The notes: generated from the letters alone by a model not told the origin. Shown: positions 52,984 through 62,900, counted from the first letter of the stretch. The stretch is 64,000 nt of DNA from QUBU01 sp014337915 (GCA_030263395.1 SZOW01000016.1:26766-90765); one strand, 5' to 3'. Numbers and translations are program-made.

Positions 52984-53022
52984 CGTCCGCCCCAACCCCC
53001 GGGCCACGCGCCGGGCTGGCGC

Positions 53023-54729
53023 TCAGGATTCCACCAACCGCCGGGCCAGTGCCAGCGCAGCAGCAAAATCCGCGACAAGCGTCACCTTTGCGCTGCCGCC
53101 GACCACGCCAGTCTGTTCCAGCACCGCCCGCGGCTGGGGCTGCAGGCCCGAGATCAGCACCTGCGTGCCGCAGCGGTCGGCCCGATTGACGAAGTCGCGC
53201 AGCCGCGCGGCGCCGGTGGCATCCACCAGCGGCACCTCGCGCATGCGCAGGATGAACACCCGTGGCGAACCACCGATGGCATCGATGACATCGGACAGGC
53301 GCCCTGCGACGCCGAAGAACAGTGGCCCGCGGAACTGGAACACCTCCACGCCGGGCGGCAGTTCCTCGCGCTGCGAATAGGTATCGGCACGGGGCCGGGT
53401 GAAGTCGTCGGTATCGTTCTCCACCAGCCCCAGCTCGCTGCCGCTCGCGCCGCTGGCGATGGCCGCCACCTCGCTCATGCGGTGCATGAACAGCATCGAG
53501 GCCAGCACCACGCCGACGGCGATGGCCACCGTCAGGTCCACCGCCACGGTGAGCAGGAAGGTCACCAGCAGCACCACGCGGTCCCCCAGCGGGCCGCGCA
53601 GCAGGCGGGCGAAGCGCTCGACCTCGCTCATGTTCCAGGCGACCACCACCAGCACCGCGGCGAGGCTGGCCATGGGGATCCAGGCGGCGAGCGGCGCCAG
53701 GAACCACATGAACAGCAGCAGGAACACCGCGTGCATCATGCCGGCGACAGGCGAGCGCGCGCCGGAGCGGATGCTGGTGGCGGTGCGGGCGATGGCGCCG
53801 GTGGCCGGCAGCCCGCCGAACAGGGCCGAGGCCGTGTTGGCCACGCCCTGCGCCACCAGCTCGCAGTTGGAGCGGTGGCGGCGCCCGGTCATGCCATCGG
53901 CGACCACCGCCGAGAGCAGCGATTCGATGCCGGCCAGGAAAGCGATGGTGAAGGCGCTCGGCAGCAGTTCCTGCAGCCGCTGCAGGGAGACGGCCGGCAG
54001 CGACGGTGCCGGCAGGCCGGCGGGGATGCCGCCGAAACGCGAACCGATGGTGTCTACGTCCAGGCCAGCCAGCGCCGCCAGCAACGCGGCGGCACCGATA
54101 GCCAGCAGAAAGCCCGGCGCGCGTGGCGCGAAGCGGCGCAACAGCAGGATGATGGCCAGCGCACCGGCGGACAGCGCCATCGCCGGTACCGCAATGCTGC
54201 CGCGGGCATCCCAGAAGGCCGCCCACTTGGCGAAGAAGTCGGCCGGCACGGCGCCCATGTCGAGCCCGAGCAGGTCCTTTACCTGGCTGGAGAAAATGAT
54301 GACGGCGATGCCCGAGGTGAAGCCGGTGGTCACCGGCTCCGGGATGTACTTGATCCAGGTGCCGAGGCGGACCAGCCCGGCCGCGACCAGCAGCACACCG
54401 GCCATCAGCGTCGCCAGCAGCAGCCCGTCGTAGCCATGGCGTTCGATGACGCCATAGACGATGACGACGAAGGCGCCGGTGGGCCCGCCGATCTGGAAGC
54501 GGCTACCACCCAGCGCCGAGATGAGGAAGCCGGCGACCACCGCGGTGACCAGGCCATTGGCCGGCGTGGTCCCGGAGGCGATGGCGAGCGCCATGGCCAG
54601 CGGCAGGGCGACGATGGCCACCGTGAGGCCGGCAACCAGGTCCTGGCGCAGGTCGCCCGCGCCATAACCCTGGCGCAGCGTCGTCACCAGCTTCGGGACG
54701 AACAGGTGCCAGGCCGGCGTCGTGCTCAA
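53023..54729 (-). CDS. SulP-family anion transporter with STAS domain
   Basis: A 568-residue inner-membrane transporter: SulP signature near the N-terminus (LTVAIVALPLAMALAIASGT, GGSRFQIGGPTGAFVVIVYG), about 12-14 helices, and a cytoplasmic STAS domain (about 440-560; VFQFRGPLFFGVAGRLSDVI, VPLVDATGAARLRDFVNRAD). Transports sulfate, bicarbonate or dicarboxylates. The TTG start overlaps the ALDH stop as TTGA, so translation is coupled; a TTG start in a coupled gene suggests low dosage. Confidence 0.9.
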   Translation of the reverse strand: MSTTPAWHLFVPKLVTTLRQGYGAGDLRQDLVAGLTVAIVALPLAMALAIASGTTPANGLVTAVVAGFLISALGGSRFQIGGPTGAFVVIVYGVIERHGYDGLLLATLMAGVLLVAAGLVRLGTWIKYIPEPVTTGFTSGIAVIIFSSQVKDLLGLDMGAVPADFFAKWAAFWDARGSIAVPAMALSAGALAIILLLRRFAPRAPGFLLAIGAAALLAALAGLDVDTIGSRFGGIPAGLPAPSLPAVSLQRLQELLPSAFTIAFLAGIESLLSAVVADGMTGRRHRSNCELVAQGVANTASALFGGLPATGAIARTATSIRSGARSPVAGMMHAVFLLLFMWFLAPLAAWIPMASLAAVLVVVAWNMSEVERFARLLRGPLGDRVVLLVTFLLTVAVDLTVAIAVGVVLASMLFMHRMSEVAAIASGASGSELGLVENDTDDFTRPRADTYSQREELPPGVEVFQFRGPLFFGVAGRLSDVIDAIGGSPRVFILRMREVPLVDATGAARLRDFVNRADRCGTQVLISGLQPQPRAVLEQTGVVGGSAKVTLVADFAAALALARRLVES

Positions 54730-56183
54730 GTGCCGGGTGCGGCTCCGCGCTCGTCGAGGTCGGCCATGGTCTTCGCCTGCCCGCGCTGGATGAGGATGGC
54801 GCGCTTGCGCAGGAAGCGCAGCAGGCCCGAGGGCCCCATGCGCGAGGAACCCATCCCGGAGAACTTGAAGGAATTCTTCTCGGCGTCGAAGGCCTCGGTG
54901 GTCAGGCCGCCGTCGTTGATGCTGACGGCACCGGCGTCGAGGCGCGTGGCCACGCGCCGCGCCTCGGCTTCCTCACCGAAGACGGCGGCCGACAGCCCGT
55001 ACTGCGAATCGTTGGCGAGCTGCACCGCCTCGTCGATGTCGTCGAAGGGCATCACCGGGATGACCGGACCGAAAGTCTCCTCGGTCATCAGCGTCATGTC
55101 GTGGGTCACTGCAGTAACCACGGTGGGCCGCAGCCAGCTGCCACCGCCATGGTGTTCGATCTCTCCGCCGGTGAGGACCTGCGCGCCGCGGGCCCGGGCA
55201 TCGGCCAGCTGGCCGGCGATGATCTCCGCCTGCCGCGCGAAGATCAGCGGACCCATCTGCCCGGCACGCATGTCCGGGTAATTGAGTTCGATGCGCCGGG
55301 CTGCCGCCACCAGGTTCGCGAGGAAGGCCTCGTAGATGGGCCGCTGCACATAGACGCGCTCGAGCGACTGGCAGGCCTGGCCGGTGGCCTGCACCGAGGC
55401 GCGCAGGATGACCTCGGCGGCGCGCGCGGGATCGGCCGAAGCCAGGACGATGGCCGGATCCTTGCCACCGAGTTCGAGGCAGGCGGGGATGAAATGCCGC
55501 GCACAGGACTCGGCCACCTTGCGCCCGGTGGCGACGCTGCCGGTGAAGCAGATGATGTCGGTTTCCTCGATCAGCGCCGCGCCGGTGGCGCCATCGCCCT
55601 CGATGAACGCCAGCACGCCGGCGAGTTCCGGCACCTGGCGCACCGACTCCATCAGCGGCGCGATGAAGCGCGGCGTCACCTCGCTCGGCTTGACGATGAC
55701 GGCGCAGCCGGCGACCAGCGCCGGGATGGCATCGAGGGTCGACAGCAGGAACGGGAAGTTCCAGGGGCTGATCACGCCCGCCACGGCGTAGGGCACGAGT
55801 TCCGTGCCGATGGCGATGCCCGGCGCCACCGATGGCCGTTCGGCCGCCGGCGCCAGCAGCGCGCTGCCCATGGCCGCGTAGCCCTCGACCAGGCCGCGCA
55901 GTGGCTGGATTTCGCCCAGCGCCAGGCGGTAGCGCCCGGTGTCCCTGGAGAGCGCGTCGACCACCGGCCCGGGATCGGCCAGCAGCCGGCCCGCCCACTC
56001 GCGCAGCACGGCGGCGCGATGGGCGACACCGGCGGCCGCCCAGGCGGGCTGCGCCTGCCGCAGGCGGTCGCCCAGCGCCGCCAGCGCTGCGGCGTCCAGC
56101 GGCTGGATGACATGGTCGGACTGGCCGGTGCGCGGGTTGCGCACCGCCAGTTCGCGAGCGGACCGGGGCGCCTGCGTGCTCAT
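54726..56183 (-). CDS. aldehyde dehydrogenase
   Basis: A 485-residue NAD(P)-dependent ALDH. Oxyanion Asn in VISPWNFPFLLSTLD, CFTGSVATGRKVAESCARHF, catalytic Glu in LELGGKDPAIVLA and Cys in ATGQACQSLERVYV, and TEETFGPVIPVMPFDDIDEA. It is the middle gene of a DUF1838-ALDH-SulP operon joined by ATGA and TTGA overlaps. Substrate unknown; coupling to an anion transporter suggests the acid product may be moved. Confidence 0.93.
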   Translation of the reverse strand: MSTQAPRSARELAVRNPRTGQSDHVIQPLDAAALAALGDRLRQAQPAWAAAGVAHRAAVLREWAGRLLADPGPVVDALSRDTGRYRLALGEIQPLRGLVEGYAAMGSALLAPAAERPSVAPGIAIGTELVPYAVAGVISPWNFPFLLSTLDAIPALVAGCAVIVKPSEVTPRFIAPLMESVRQVPELAGVLAFIEGDGATGAALIEETDIICFTGSVATGRKVAESCARHFIPACLELGGKDPAIVLASADPARAAEVILRASVQATGQACQSLERVYVQRPIYEAFLANLVAAARRIELNYPDMRAGQMGPLIFARQAEIIAGQLADARARGAQVLTGGEIEHHGGGSWLRPTVVTAVTHDMTLMTEETFGPVIPVMPFDDIDEAVQLANDSQYGLSAAVFGEEAEARRVATRLDAGAVSINDGGLTTEAFDAEKNSFKFSGMGSSRMGPSGLLRFLRKRAILIQRGQAKTMADLDERGAAPGT

Positions 56184-57058
56184 TTGCCGACCGGTGTCAC
56201 CTTCTTGAAGTACGACCAGCTGGTCTCATTGGGGCGCGGGTCATCGAGCGGCGGTGGCGCCAGGTACAGCGGGTAGTTGGCCTTGATCTCGTTGCGGAAG
56301 GCCTCCGGCATCTCCTCCCAGCGGTCGAGCTTGCGGCCCGCGGTGCTGAAGTAGATCAGGCCGGCGCGGTCGCCCATCTCCATCCACGGCAGCCAGCTGG
56401 ACATGCGCACCCAGCCGACGCTGACGCTCACCTTCGTGCGGCGGGTATCGGCGAGCTCCGGCACGCTGCCGAAGAAATTGAACATCTCGGTGGCGTGGTA
56501 CTTGCCGCCGATGTAGTCCTGGTAATCGCCAGCCAGCGGGTTGCGGTAGAACAGCGGCACCGTGGAGGTCATCCACCACTGGTTGCCGTTGATCTGCAGC
56601 GGCAGCTGCATCGGGCCGCCGGCACGATTGGTAGCGCCGATGCGCTGGTTCACCGGGTCGTTGGCCACGTGCACCACCTTGACCTGCTTGCCGGTCCAGG
56701 GGTTGTCCCAGCTGTCGAGCACCTTGCCGGTCTTCGGATCCTCGTAGAGCAGCACCTCGCGCGTGGCCATCATGAAGCTGCCATCGGTCGCGCCATTAAG
56801 CGGCCCGCACTGGCGGATGTTCATGCCCTCCACCGCGAACAGCTGGCGGTCGGGCTCGCCGGGCACGCGGCTGTAGGCATGGCCCTTCCAGTACCAGGTG
56901 ACGGCCTCGCCATCCTTTGTCGAGCACTGGATGCGGCGGGCGGCGGCGAGGTTTTCCTGGGGCGTGTCCAGCTTCAGGTCGGCGGCGGTACCGACGCCGG
57001 CGACGGCCAGGAGGGCCGGGGCCAGCAACGACGCGAACGGGCGACGGCGATGGGTCAT
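56180..57058 (-). CDS. DUF1838 exported protein
   Basis: A 292-residue exported protein. Signal peptide (ASLLAPALLAVAGVGTAA), then DUF1838: ARRIQCSTKDGEAVTWYWKG, DPKTGKVLDSWDNPWTGKQV, QINGNQWWMTSTVPLFYRNP and SYFKKVTPVGK at the end. AGGAGA ribosome site before ATG 57058. DUF1838 proteins occur beside ALDH and dioxygenase genes in sphingomonads and steroid/aromatic degraders; function unknown, periplasmic. First gene of its operon. Confidence 0.88.
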   Translation of the reverse strand: MTHRRRPFASLLAPALLAVAGVGTAADLKLDTPQENLAAARRIQCSTKDGEAVTWYWKGHAYSRVPGEPDRQLFAVEGMNIRQCGPLNGATDGSFMMATREVLLYEDPKTGKVLDSWDNPWTGKQVKVVHVANDPVNQRIGATNRAGGPMQLPLQINGNQWWMTSTVPLFYRNPLAGDYQDYIGGKYHATEMFNFFGSVPELADTRRTKVSVSVGWVRMSSWLPWMEMGDRAGLIYFSTAGRKLDRWEEMPEAFRNEIKANYPLYLAPPPLDDPRPNETSWSYFKKVTPVGK

Positions 57059-57137
57059 CGTGCTTCTCCTGTGGAAAGCTGCAAGCTTAGCAAACCAGCC
57101 GGCTCGCTGGCATAAGCCCCCCGGCCAGCCGGTGTGG

Positions 57138-59000
57138 CTAGACCCGCAGGCGCGTGCCGAACTCCACCAGCCGCGTATCGGGCACGCCGTAGAAGCTGGC
57201 GGCACGGCGCGAGTTGCGCATCAGGAAGGCGAACAGGCGCTTTTCCCAGGCACGCAGCGTGCTGCGACCGTAGAACACCGACTCGGTGCCGACGAAGAAC
57301 GTGGCCTGGGCCGGGTCGAAGCGCAGCCCCTCCTTGTCGGCATCGTAGAGTACCTGGTTGATCTGCGGGCTCTCCATGAAGCCGTAGCGAGCCACGATGC
57401 GGGTCATGCCCGGCAGTACTTCGGTGATCTCCATGCGCCGGTCGCGGCCGACGCGCGGCACTTCCTCGGTCTCGATGGTCACCAGCAGCACCCGCTCGTG
57501 CAGCACGTTGTTGTAGCGCACGTTGTGCCACAGCGCGCGCGGCAGGCCCTCGCGGTTGCTGGCGAGGTAGACCGCGGTACCCGGCACGCGCAGCGGTGGA
57601 TTGGCGGAGGCCAGCAGCTGCTGCAGCTGGTAGACCGTGCGATGCTCGCGGGCTATGTAGCCGGCGACGATGACCCGGCCCCTGGTCCAGGTGTTCATGG
57701 TCACGAACAGCGCCGCGCCGACCGCGATCGGCACCCAGCCACCCTCGGGCACCTTGAGCAGGTTGCAGAAGCAGAACGCCAGGTCCAGCAGGAATATCAG
57801 CGCCATCAGCAGCATCAGCGCCTGGTTGGCCCGGGTCTGCCGCTGCGCCAGCCACATCAGGATGAGGATCGTATCGATGGCCATGGCAATGGCGATGGCC
57901 ACGCCGTAGGCGCCAGCCAGCGACTCGGAACTGCCGAAGCCGAGCACCAGCACGATGGTGGCGATGCCGAGCATGGTGTTGGCTGCGGGTACGTAGACCT
58001 GGCCGTAGGCCTGCGCGGAGGAGTGCCGCACCTCGAGACGCGGCACGTAGCTCAGGCGCACCGCCTGGTGCACCACCGAAAATACCCCGGAGATCACCGC
58101 CTGCGAGGCGATCACCGTGGCCGCCGTGGCCAGCAGCACCAGGACGGGCAGCCCCCAGGACGGGGCCAGCAGGAAGAAGGGATTGACCGCCTTCGTGGGA
58201 TCGGCCAGCACCAGCGCGCCCTGGCCGAGGTAATTCAGCAACAGCGAAGGCAGCACCAGCGTGTACCAGGCGAGGCGGATCGGGCGGCGGCCGAAATGCC
58301 CGAGGTCGGCGAACAGCGCCTCCCCGCCGGTGACCGCGAGGAAAATCGCCGAGATCACCGCCAGGCTGAATTCCCCGTGGTGCAGGACGAAGCCGACGGC
58401 ATGGGCCGGGTACAACGCCTGCAACACCGCCGGCTGCCGTGCGATGGCTCCCAGGCCGAGCAGCGCCAGCGCCAGGAACCAGACCAGCATCGCCGGGCCG
58501 AACAGGCCGCCGATGCGCGCCGTACCCTGGGCCTGGAAGCGGAACAGGAACAGCAGGACGACCAGCGTCAGCGGCACCACCAGCCAGTCCAGGGAGGGCT
58601 GGCTCACAGTCAGGCCTTCCACGGCGCTCAGCACCGAGATGGCGGGCGTGATCGCGCCGTCGGCAAAGAACAGGGCCGCTCCCAGCAGGCCCATGCTACC
58701 GATGAGCACGCGCCCGCGCGCCACCCTGCCCCCGAGCACCAGCGTGGCCAGTGCCAGCACGCCGCCCTCGCCGCGGTTGTCCGCGGTCAGCACCACCGCG
58801 ACGTACTTGATGCAGACCACGATGATCAGCGCCCAGACCACCAGCGACAGCGCGCCGAGCACGTTCTCCGGCTGTGCCATGGCCGGCGAGATGGCCAGCG
58901 CCGCGCGGAAGGCGTAGAGCGGGCTGGTGCCGATGTCGCCAAAGACCACACCGAGGGCGAGCAGCGCCAGCTGGCGCTGGGATTGCGGGCTGTCTGTCAT
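57138..59000 (-). CDS. kup: Kup-type potassium uptake protein
   Basis: A 620-residue inner-membrane K+/H+ symporter. Signature GVVFGDIGTSPLYAFRAAL at the N-terminus, RGEGGVLALATLVLG, GAALFFADGAITPAISVLSA, twelve helices and a C-terminal cytosolic domain of about 180 residues ending GTRLRV. No c-di-AMP riboswitch-like element is seen in the short upstream gap. Monocistronic by context. Confidence 0.94.
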   Translation of the reverse strand: MTDSPQSQRQLALLALGVVFGDIGTSPLYAFRAALAISPAMAQPENVLGALSLVVWALIIVVCIKYVAVVLTADNRGEGGVLALATLVLGGRVARGRVLIGSMGLLGAALFFADGAITPAISVLSAVEGLTVSQPSLDWLVVPLTLVVLLFLFRFQAQGTARIGGLFGPAMLVWFLALALLGLGAIARQPAVLQALYPAHAVGFVLHHGEFSLAVISAIFLAVTGGEALFADLGHFGRRPIRLAWYTLVLPSLLLNYLGQGALVLADPTKAVNPFFLLAPSWGLPVLVLLATAATVIASQAVISGVFSVVHQAVRLSYVPRLEVRHSSAQAYGQVYVPAANTMLGIATIVLVLGFGSSESLAGAYGVAIAIAMAIDTILILMWLAQRQTRANQALMLLMALIFLLDLAFCFCNLLKVPEGGWVPIAVGAALFVTMNTWTRGRVIVAGYIAREHRTVYQLQQLLASANPPLRVPGTAVYLASNREGLPRALWHNVRYNNVLHERVLLVTIETEEVPRVGRDRRMEITEVLPGMTRIVARYGFMESPQINQVLYDADKEGLRFDPAQATFFVGTESVFYGRSTLRAWEKRLFAFLMRNSRRAASFYGVPDTRLVEFGTRLRV

Positions 59001-59075
59001 AAGTGGGTGGCCGGAACGGGTCCCGCGCGTTCTTCTGGCGGGCGCGCGGGCGCATTCTAGGCCCGGCGGGGACGC

Positions 59076-59420
59076 CTAGTCGACCAGCCGGTCCACCTTG
59101 GCCGCACAGATGAAGTCGTTCTCGGACAGGCCGCCGATCGCGTGCGTCCACCAGCTCACCACGCAGCGCCCGTAGCCAACCTCGAGATCGGGGTGGTGGC
59201 CCTCGGTGTTGGCGATCCAGGCCACGGCATTGACGAAGCCGATGCAGCGGTTGTAGCCGGAAAACCCGAAGACGCGGCGGATCGACTTGCCGTCGGCCGC
59301 CAGCTTCCAGTCGGGGTGCAGGGCCGGCATGAGCCCGGCGATGGCGTCTGCCGCCAGCGGCGGCACCCCGCCCTCGCAGGGCTTGCAGCGGCGGCTGGTG
59401 AGATCGGTACTGGTTGCCAT
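59076..59420 (-). CDS. phhB: pterin-4a-carbinolamine dehydratase
   Basis: A 114-residue enzyme that recycles the tetrahydropterin cofactor of phenylalanine hydroxylase. Active-site HHPDLEVGYGRCVVSWWTHA and GGLSENDFICAAKVD are intact. No phhA is in the window; in other genomes the enzyme also acts in molybdopterin or folate-related chemistry. Confidence 0.92.
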   Translation of the reverse strand: MATSTDLTSRRCKPCEGGVPPLAADAIAGLMPALHPDWKLAADGKSIRRVFGFSGYNRCIGFVNAVAWIANTEGHHPDLEVGYGRCVVSWWTHAIGGLSENDFICAAKVDRLVD

Positions 59421-59462
59421 GGTTTGCTCCTCCGGTTGCCCGGGTGATGGCGCAAGGCCGGA

Positions 59463-60455
59463 TCAGTTCAGCGTCGTCAAGGCCACGAAGGTACCGCCGT
59501 TGCGCTCGCAGAGGGTACGCATCAGGTTGGCGAAGCGCAGGCCGTTGCCCATGCGGCCGCCGGCAAACTGGGTCGGGAAGCCGACGCCGTGGATGCGCAT
59601 CAGGCGGTGGCCGCTGGCGTCGGCCTTGTTGATGCGCTCCACGTAGCGGGCCACGGCTTCCACCTGGCCGCTCGGGAAATCATCGCCGAAGACGTAGATG
59701 CTCACCGGCTTGCCCGGCTCGTAGAAGGTGCTGATGGCTTCGGCGATGCCCTCCACCGGGCTCGAGTCGCTGTAGGGATTCCAGTTCGCCAGGGTGCTGA
59801 GTATCTGCTGGCGCGCGGTGGGCGAGTCCGGGATCCACTTGCCGGTGTAGCTCGGGAACATGTACTTGCCCTCGTCGCTCATCACCTGGATGCCCCTGAT
59901 GCGCGGGTAGACGCGCAGCACCTCGGAGATCTTCCGCATGACCAGCTGCCAGGGCCCCTGGAACATGCTGCCCGAGGTGTCGATGACGAAGATGATGTAC
60001 TCGCTGTCCACCGGGATGCCGCCCACCGTGGCCTCGTCCTTCGGCGGCCGGTAGTCCGCCAGCAGGCGGCGCATCTCCTCGGTGAGCCGCTGGCGTGTGG
60101 CGCGCAGCTGGCCCTCCAGCTCGGTATCGACCGCCGGCTGACGGCTGGCGGCGTACTGGCCGCGGATGCGGCCGAGGTCGGCCTGCAGGCGGGCGATGGT
60201 CGCATCGGCGCGCTGGCGGTCGCCTTGCGCGCTCTTCATCCGCCGGTCGAGTTCGCTGGCCTCGCCGCGGATCTCGAACAGCTCCTTCTGCAGCGCCGCG
60301 ATCAGGCCGCGTTCGTCGACCTTCGCCTGCTCGATGATGCGCGGCTCGGCGGCCTTGGTGATCAGCAGCAGCATGATGACCGCACCGAAGGCGCAGCACA
60401 TGCCGTCGAGGAAGTAGAGGCTGAAGATCTCCAGTTCGCGGCGCTTGCGGCGCAT
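59463..60455 (-). CDS. von Willebrand A protein with TolR/ExbD-like membrane helix (second)
   Basis: A 330-residue protein: basic N-terminus, one TM helix with an Asp (LYFLDGMCCAFGAVIMLLLI, Asp17), a coiled coil (about 45-130) and a VWA domain with a complete MIDAS (FVIDTSGSMFQG; DxSxS) up to the C-terminus. The TM helix has the ExbD/TolR character of a single Asp facing a motor subunit. It overlaps the preceding VWA gene by TGATG. Co-encoded with an ExbB-like channel, so it may be a motor-driven, cation-binding effector; inference. Confidence 0.82.
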   Translation of the reverse strand: MRRKRRELEIFSLYFLDGMCCAFGAVIMLLLITKAAEPRIIEQAKVDERGLIAALQKELFEIRGEASELDRRMKSAQGDRQRADATIARLQADLGRIRGQYAASRQPAVDTELEGQLRATRQRLTEEMRRLLADYRPPKDEATVGGIPVDSEYIIFVIDTSGSMFQGPWQLVMRKISEVLRVYPRIRGIQVMSDEGKYMFPSYTGKWIPDSPTARQQILSTLANWNPYSDSSPVEGIAEAISTFYEPGKPVSIYVFGDDFPSGQVEAVARYVERINKADASGHRLMRIHGVGFPTQFAGGRMGNGLRFANLMRTLCERNGGTFVALTTLN

Positions 60456-61552
60456 CAGGGCCAGTCCTGGGAAGGAGTGATGAACGACCCGCCGCTGCTG
60501 TAGGCCAGGTCCCAGAAGTAGCCGGCGGCGTTCGGGTCGCCGTCCATGGGGAACAGCAGCACGTTGACCGGCAGGCGCCGCGGCAACGAACGCATGGCCT
60601 CCACCATGAACTTCACCCGCCGCTCCTCCTTCACGTCCTCGACCTGGGCGGGCGGCTTCTCGCCCTGGTTCGGCAGGCCGTCGGTGATCAGGAAGATGTT
60701 GTCCGGCTGCGGCTGCAGGCGCTTCACCACATCGAAGGCGTTGACCAGGCTGGTGCCCTTGCCGGGGACCAGCCTGCGCACCGCCGCCATCGCCGCCGTC
60801 AGCTCGGAGCCGTCCCGGACCTCGAGCCAGCGGCCATCGCTGCCGTCGAGCACGGCATGCGCCTGCTCGTTGAAGGCGTAGATCTGCACCCTGGTGCCGG
60901 GCCGGATCTGCGCGGTGAGCCAGTCGACAGTGCGCACCGCCTGCTGCCATTTCGGCGCACGGACCTTGCGCGCGTCGGGCATGTTGCGGAATCGCACCAC
61001 GTTGACGTAAGTGCGCCCGAGCATGCTGGTGGATGCATCCAGCAGGATCAGCACATGGCTGCCGCCCATGCGGATGCCGGTGAGGTACTGGCGGTTGCCC
61101 TCGCCGGTGATGCTGCGCAGCTTCTGTCCGCTGGCGGTCTTCTCGGCGGCACGCGCGGCCAGGCGCTGATTGGATTCCTCCAGCTGCTTCACGTCGGCCT
61201 GCAGCTGCTCGATGCTCTCACGCCGGGCGCTGCTGTCGCCCTGGTCCTGCGCCACCTCGGCCTGCATGCGCGCCAGCATCAGCGCCAGCCTGGTCGCCTC
61301 CTGGGCCAGCAGCTGCTCGTCCTTCTGGTCGTCGTCCAGCGAATTTCGCAGCCGTACCAGGTTCTTGCGGGCGTCGAGCACCTCCTGCTCGAGGCGTGTG
61401 GTCTCGCTGCGCAGGTCGGCCTTCGCGTCGCGGGCATTGCTCGACACCTGGGAGTTGATGATGACGAAGGTCAGCACCACGGCACCGAAGCCGCAGGTGA
61501 TGGCGTCGAGGAACGACCAGCTGAAGACGTTCAGCTCACGGCGCTGGCGCAT
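60455..61552 (-). CDS. von Willebrand A protein with TolR/ExbD-like membrane helix (first)
   Basis: A 365-residue paralogue of the next protein: TM helix NVFSWSFLDAITCGFGAVVL with Asp16, coiled coil (about 45-135), then VWA domain with MIDAS LLDASTSMLG and Thr/Asp residues of the metal site (PGKGTSLVNAF; FLITDGLPNQGEK). VWA domain topology puts it in the periplasm if the N-terminus is cytoplasmic. It overlaps the FHA gene by 17 nt. Confidence 0.85.
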   Translation of the reverse strand: MRQRRELNVFSWSFLDAITCGFGAVVLTFVIINSQVSSNARDAKADLRSETTRLEQEVLDARKNLVRLRNSLDDDQKDEQLLAQEATRLALMLARMQAEVAQDQGDSSARRESIEQLQADVKQLEESNQRLAARAAEKTASGQKLRSITGEGNRQYLTGIRMGGSHVLILLDASTSMLGRTYVNVVRFRNMPDARKVRAPKWQQAVRTVDWLTAQIRPGTRVQIYAFNEQAHAVLDGSDGRWLEVRDGSELTAAMAAVRRLVPGKGTSLVNAFDVVKRLQPQPDNIFLITDGLPNQGEKPPAQVEDVKEERRVKFMVEAMRSLPRRLPVNVLLFPMDGDPNAAGYFWDLAYSSGGSFITPSQDWP

Positions 61553-62900
61553 CGCCGCCCTCCTCGACCACCAGCCGCAGTTCCACCGGCGGCTGGCCGA
61601 GCTGGATGCGGTCGCCCGCCTGCAGCACGGCCGCGCCCGCCACCGCCACGCCGTTGAGCCAGGTGCCATGGCGGCTGTGGTCGTGCAGCAGCAGGCGCCC
61701 GGCCTCGGCAACGATGCTGCAATGCCGGCGCGACAGGCCCTGCAGCGCGGCCGGCAGCTGCAGGCCGTACTCGCCGTCAGCGAGCTGTGAGCCGATGAGC
61801 AGCGGCCTGCCGCCGAGGCGCAGGACGCGATGCCCGAAGCACAGGTGGGTCGGCACCGCGGCCGGAGCGAAGCCCGCAGCAGCAGTGGCCGCAGCCGGCA
61901 GTGCCGGCCGGTCCCAGGGCAGCCGGGTCGTCAGCGTGAGGGCACCGGCCGGCGCACCAGGCTGCAGTTCGGGCGCCAGCCGCAGCGCGCCCAGCGCCGC
62001 GGCACCCGGTTCCAGCGTGACGATCTCCCAGCCCGGCAGCTGCGCCAGCAGCTGCAACAGCCCCGGATAGCCGGCGAGACGATCGGGCAGCTGCAGCACC
62101 GCCCCGCCCGCGGCCGGTGCCAGTGCCCGCAGCAGCTGCAGCAGCCGCTCGGCGGCCTGCGCAACGGCCGCGCGCAGCTCGGCGGCGCTGACTTCGGCGG
62201 CGAAACTGCTGCCGCGGAAACTGATCGACAGCTGCCGTGATTCACGCGCCGCGAGCTCGGCAAGCCAGCCGGCGAGGCCGGCATTCAGTTGCTGCTCGCT
62301 CTCGGCATCGTGGAAGGGATCGAAGCGGCAGGCGCGCAGCAGGGCGTGGCCGATGGCCTGGGCGCAGGCGCGGTCCAGCGCCTGGAACGACAGCCAGTCA
62401 TGGCGCTGCGTGCTGTCGCGCGCGGCACCATCCGCCTGCGCGATGCGCGTCAGGCCGAAGTCGTGCAGCGTCATGTCCAGGTGCCAGAGCTCGCGGCCGG
62501 GCGCTGGCCGGCGCGAGGCGGCAACCGCCGCATCGACCAGGCCGCCGAGCGGCAGGCCGGCATCGCGCGCGATGCCGAGGAACAACCCGAGCTGGTGCGG
62601 CGTCCAGCCGGAAGGCACGGCGGCCACCAGCATCGCGCAGTCCGGCGGCAAGGCCGCGCGCAGCTGCAGGAGCTGGGCCTGCACGATGTCGGCGGTGCTG
62701 CGCCAGGGGCCGAGCGGTCGCGGCAGCGGGCCGTCGTCCAGCTCGCGCCAGTGCCGCGATGAAATCAGCGTCGTCGCCTCGCGGGCCGCCGCGCCCAGCG
62801 CGCCCGAGGCCGCCGCCAGCCCCGGCTCGGACCACAGCACGCGGCCCGCCGCGGCCAGGGTCAGCGCGGCATCGTTGAGGTCCAGTGCGGCGGTCGACAT
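61536..62900 (-). CDS. FHA-domain protein with Hsp70/actin-like N-terminal region
   Basis: A 454-residue cytosolic protein. The first 330 residues begin like an Hsp70/actin-type ATPase (AALDLNDAALTLAAAGRVLW; MLVAAVPSGWTPHQLGLFLG) but without clear phosphate loops. The C-terminal FHA domain (about 370-450) has GSQLADGEYGLQLPAALQGLSRRHCSI and DHSRHGTWLNGV, the Arg-Ser-Asn phosphothreonine pocket. Start ATG 62900 with AGGAAT upstream. Likely a cytoplasmic regulator of the ExbB/VWA complex by phosphopeptide binding; no kinase is in view. Confidence 0.72.
   Translation of the reverse strand: MSTAALDLNDAALTLAAAGRVLWSEPGLAAASGALGAAAREATTLISSRHWRELDDGPLPRPLGPWRSTADIVQAQLLQLRAALPPDCAMLVAAVPSGWTPHQLGLFLGIARDAGLPLGGLVDAAVAASRRPAPGRELWHLDMTLHDFGLTRIAQADGAARDSTQRHDWLSFQALDRACAQAIGHALLRACRFDPFHDAESEQQLNAGLAGWLAELAARESRQLSISFRGSSFAAEVSAAELRAAVAQAAERLLQLLRALAPAAGGAVLQLPDRLAGYPGLLQLLAQLPGWEIVTLEPGAAALGALRLAPELQPGAPAGALTLTTRLPWDRPALPAAATAAAGFAPAAVPTHLCFGHRVLRLGGRPLLIGSQLADGEYGLQLPAALQGLSRRHCSIVAEAGRLLLHDHSRHGTWLNGVAVAGAAVLQAGDRIQLGQPPVELRLVVEEGGDAPAP

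Noticed and set aside
51397..55281. 1294-residue plus-strand open frame
   Set aside because: It lies antisense to the subtilase, SulP and ALDH genes, has His/Arg/Ala/Gln-rich shadow composition and no domain; long antisense frames are expected at this GC content.
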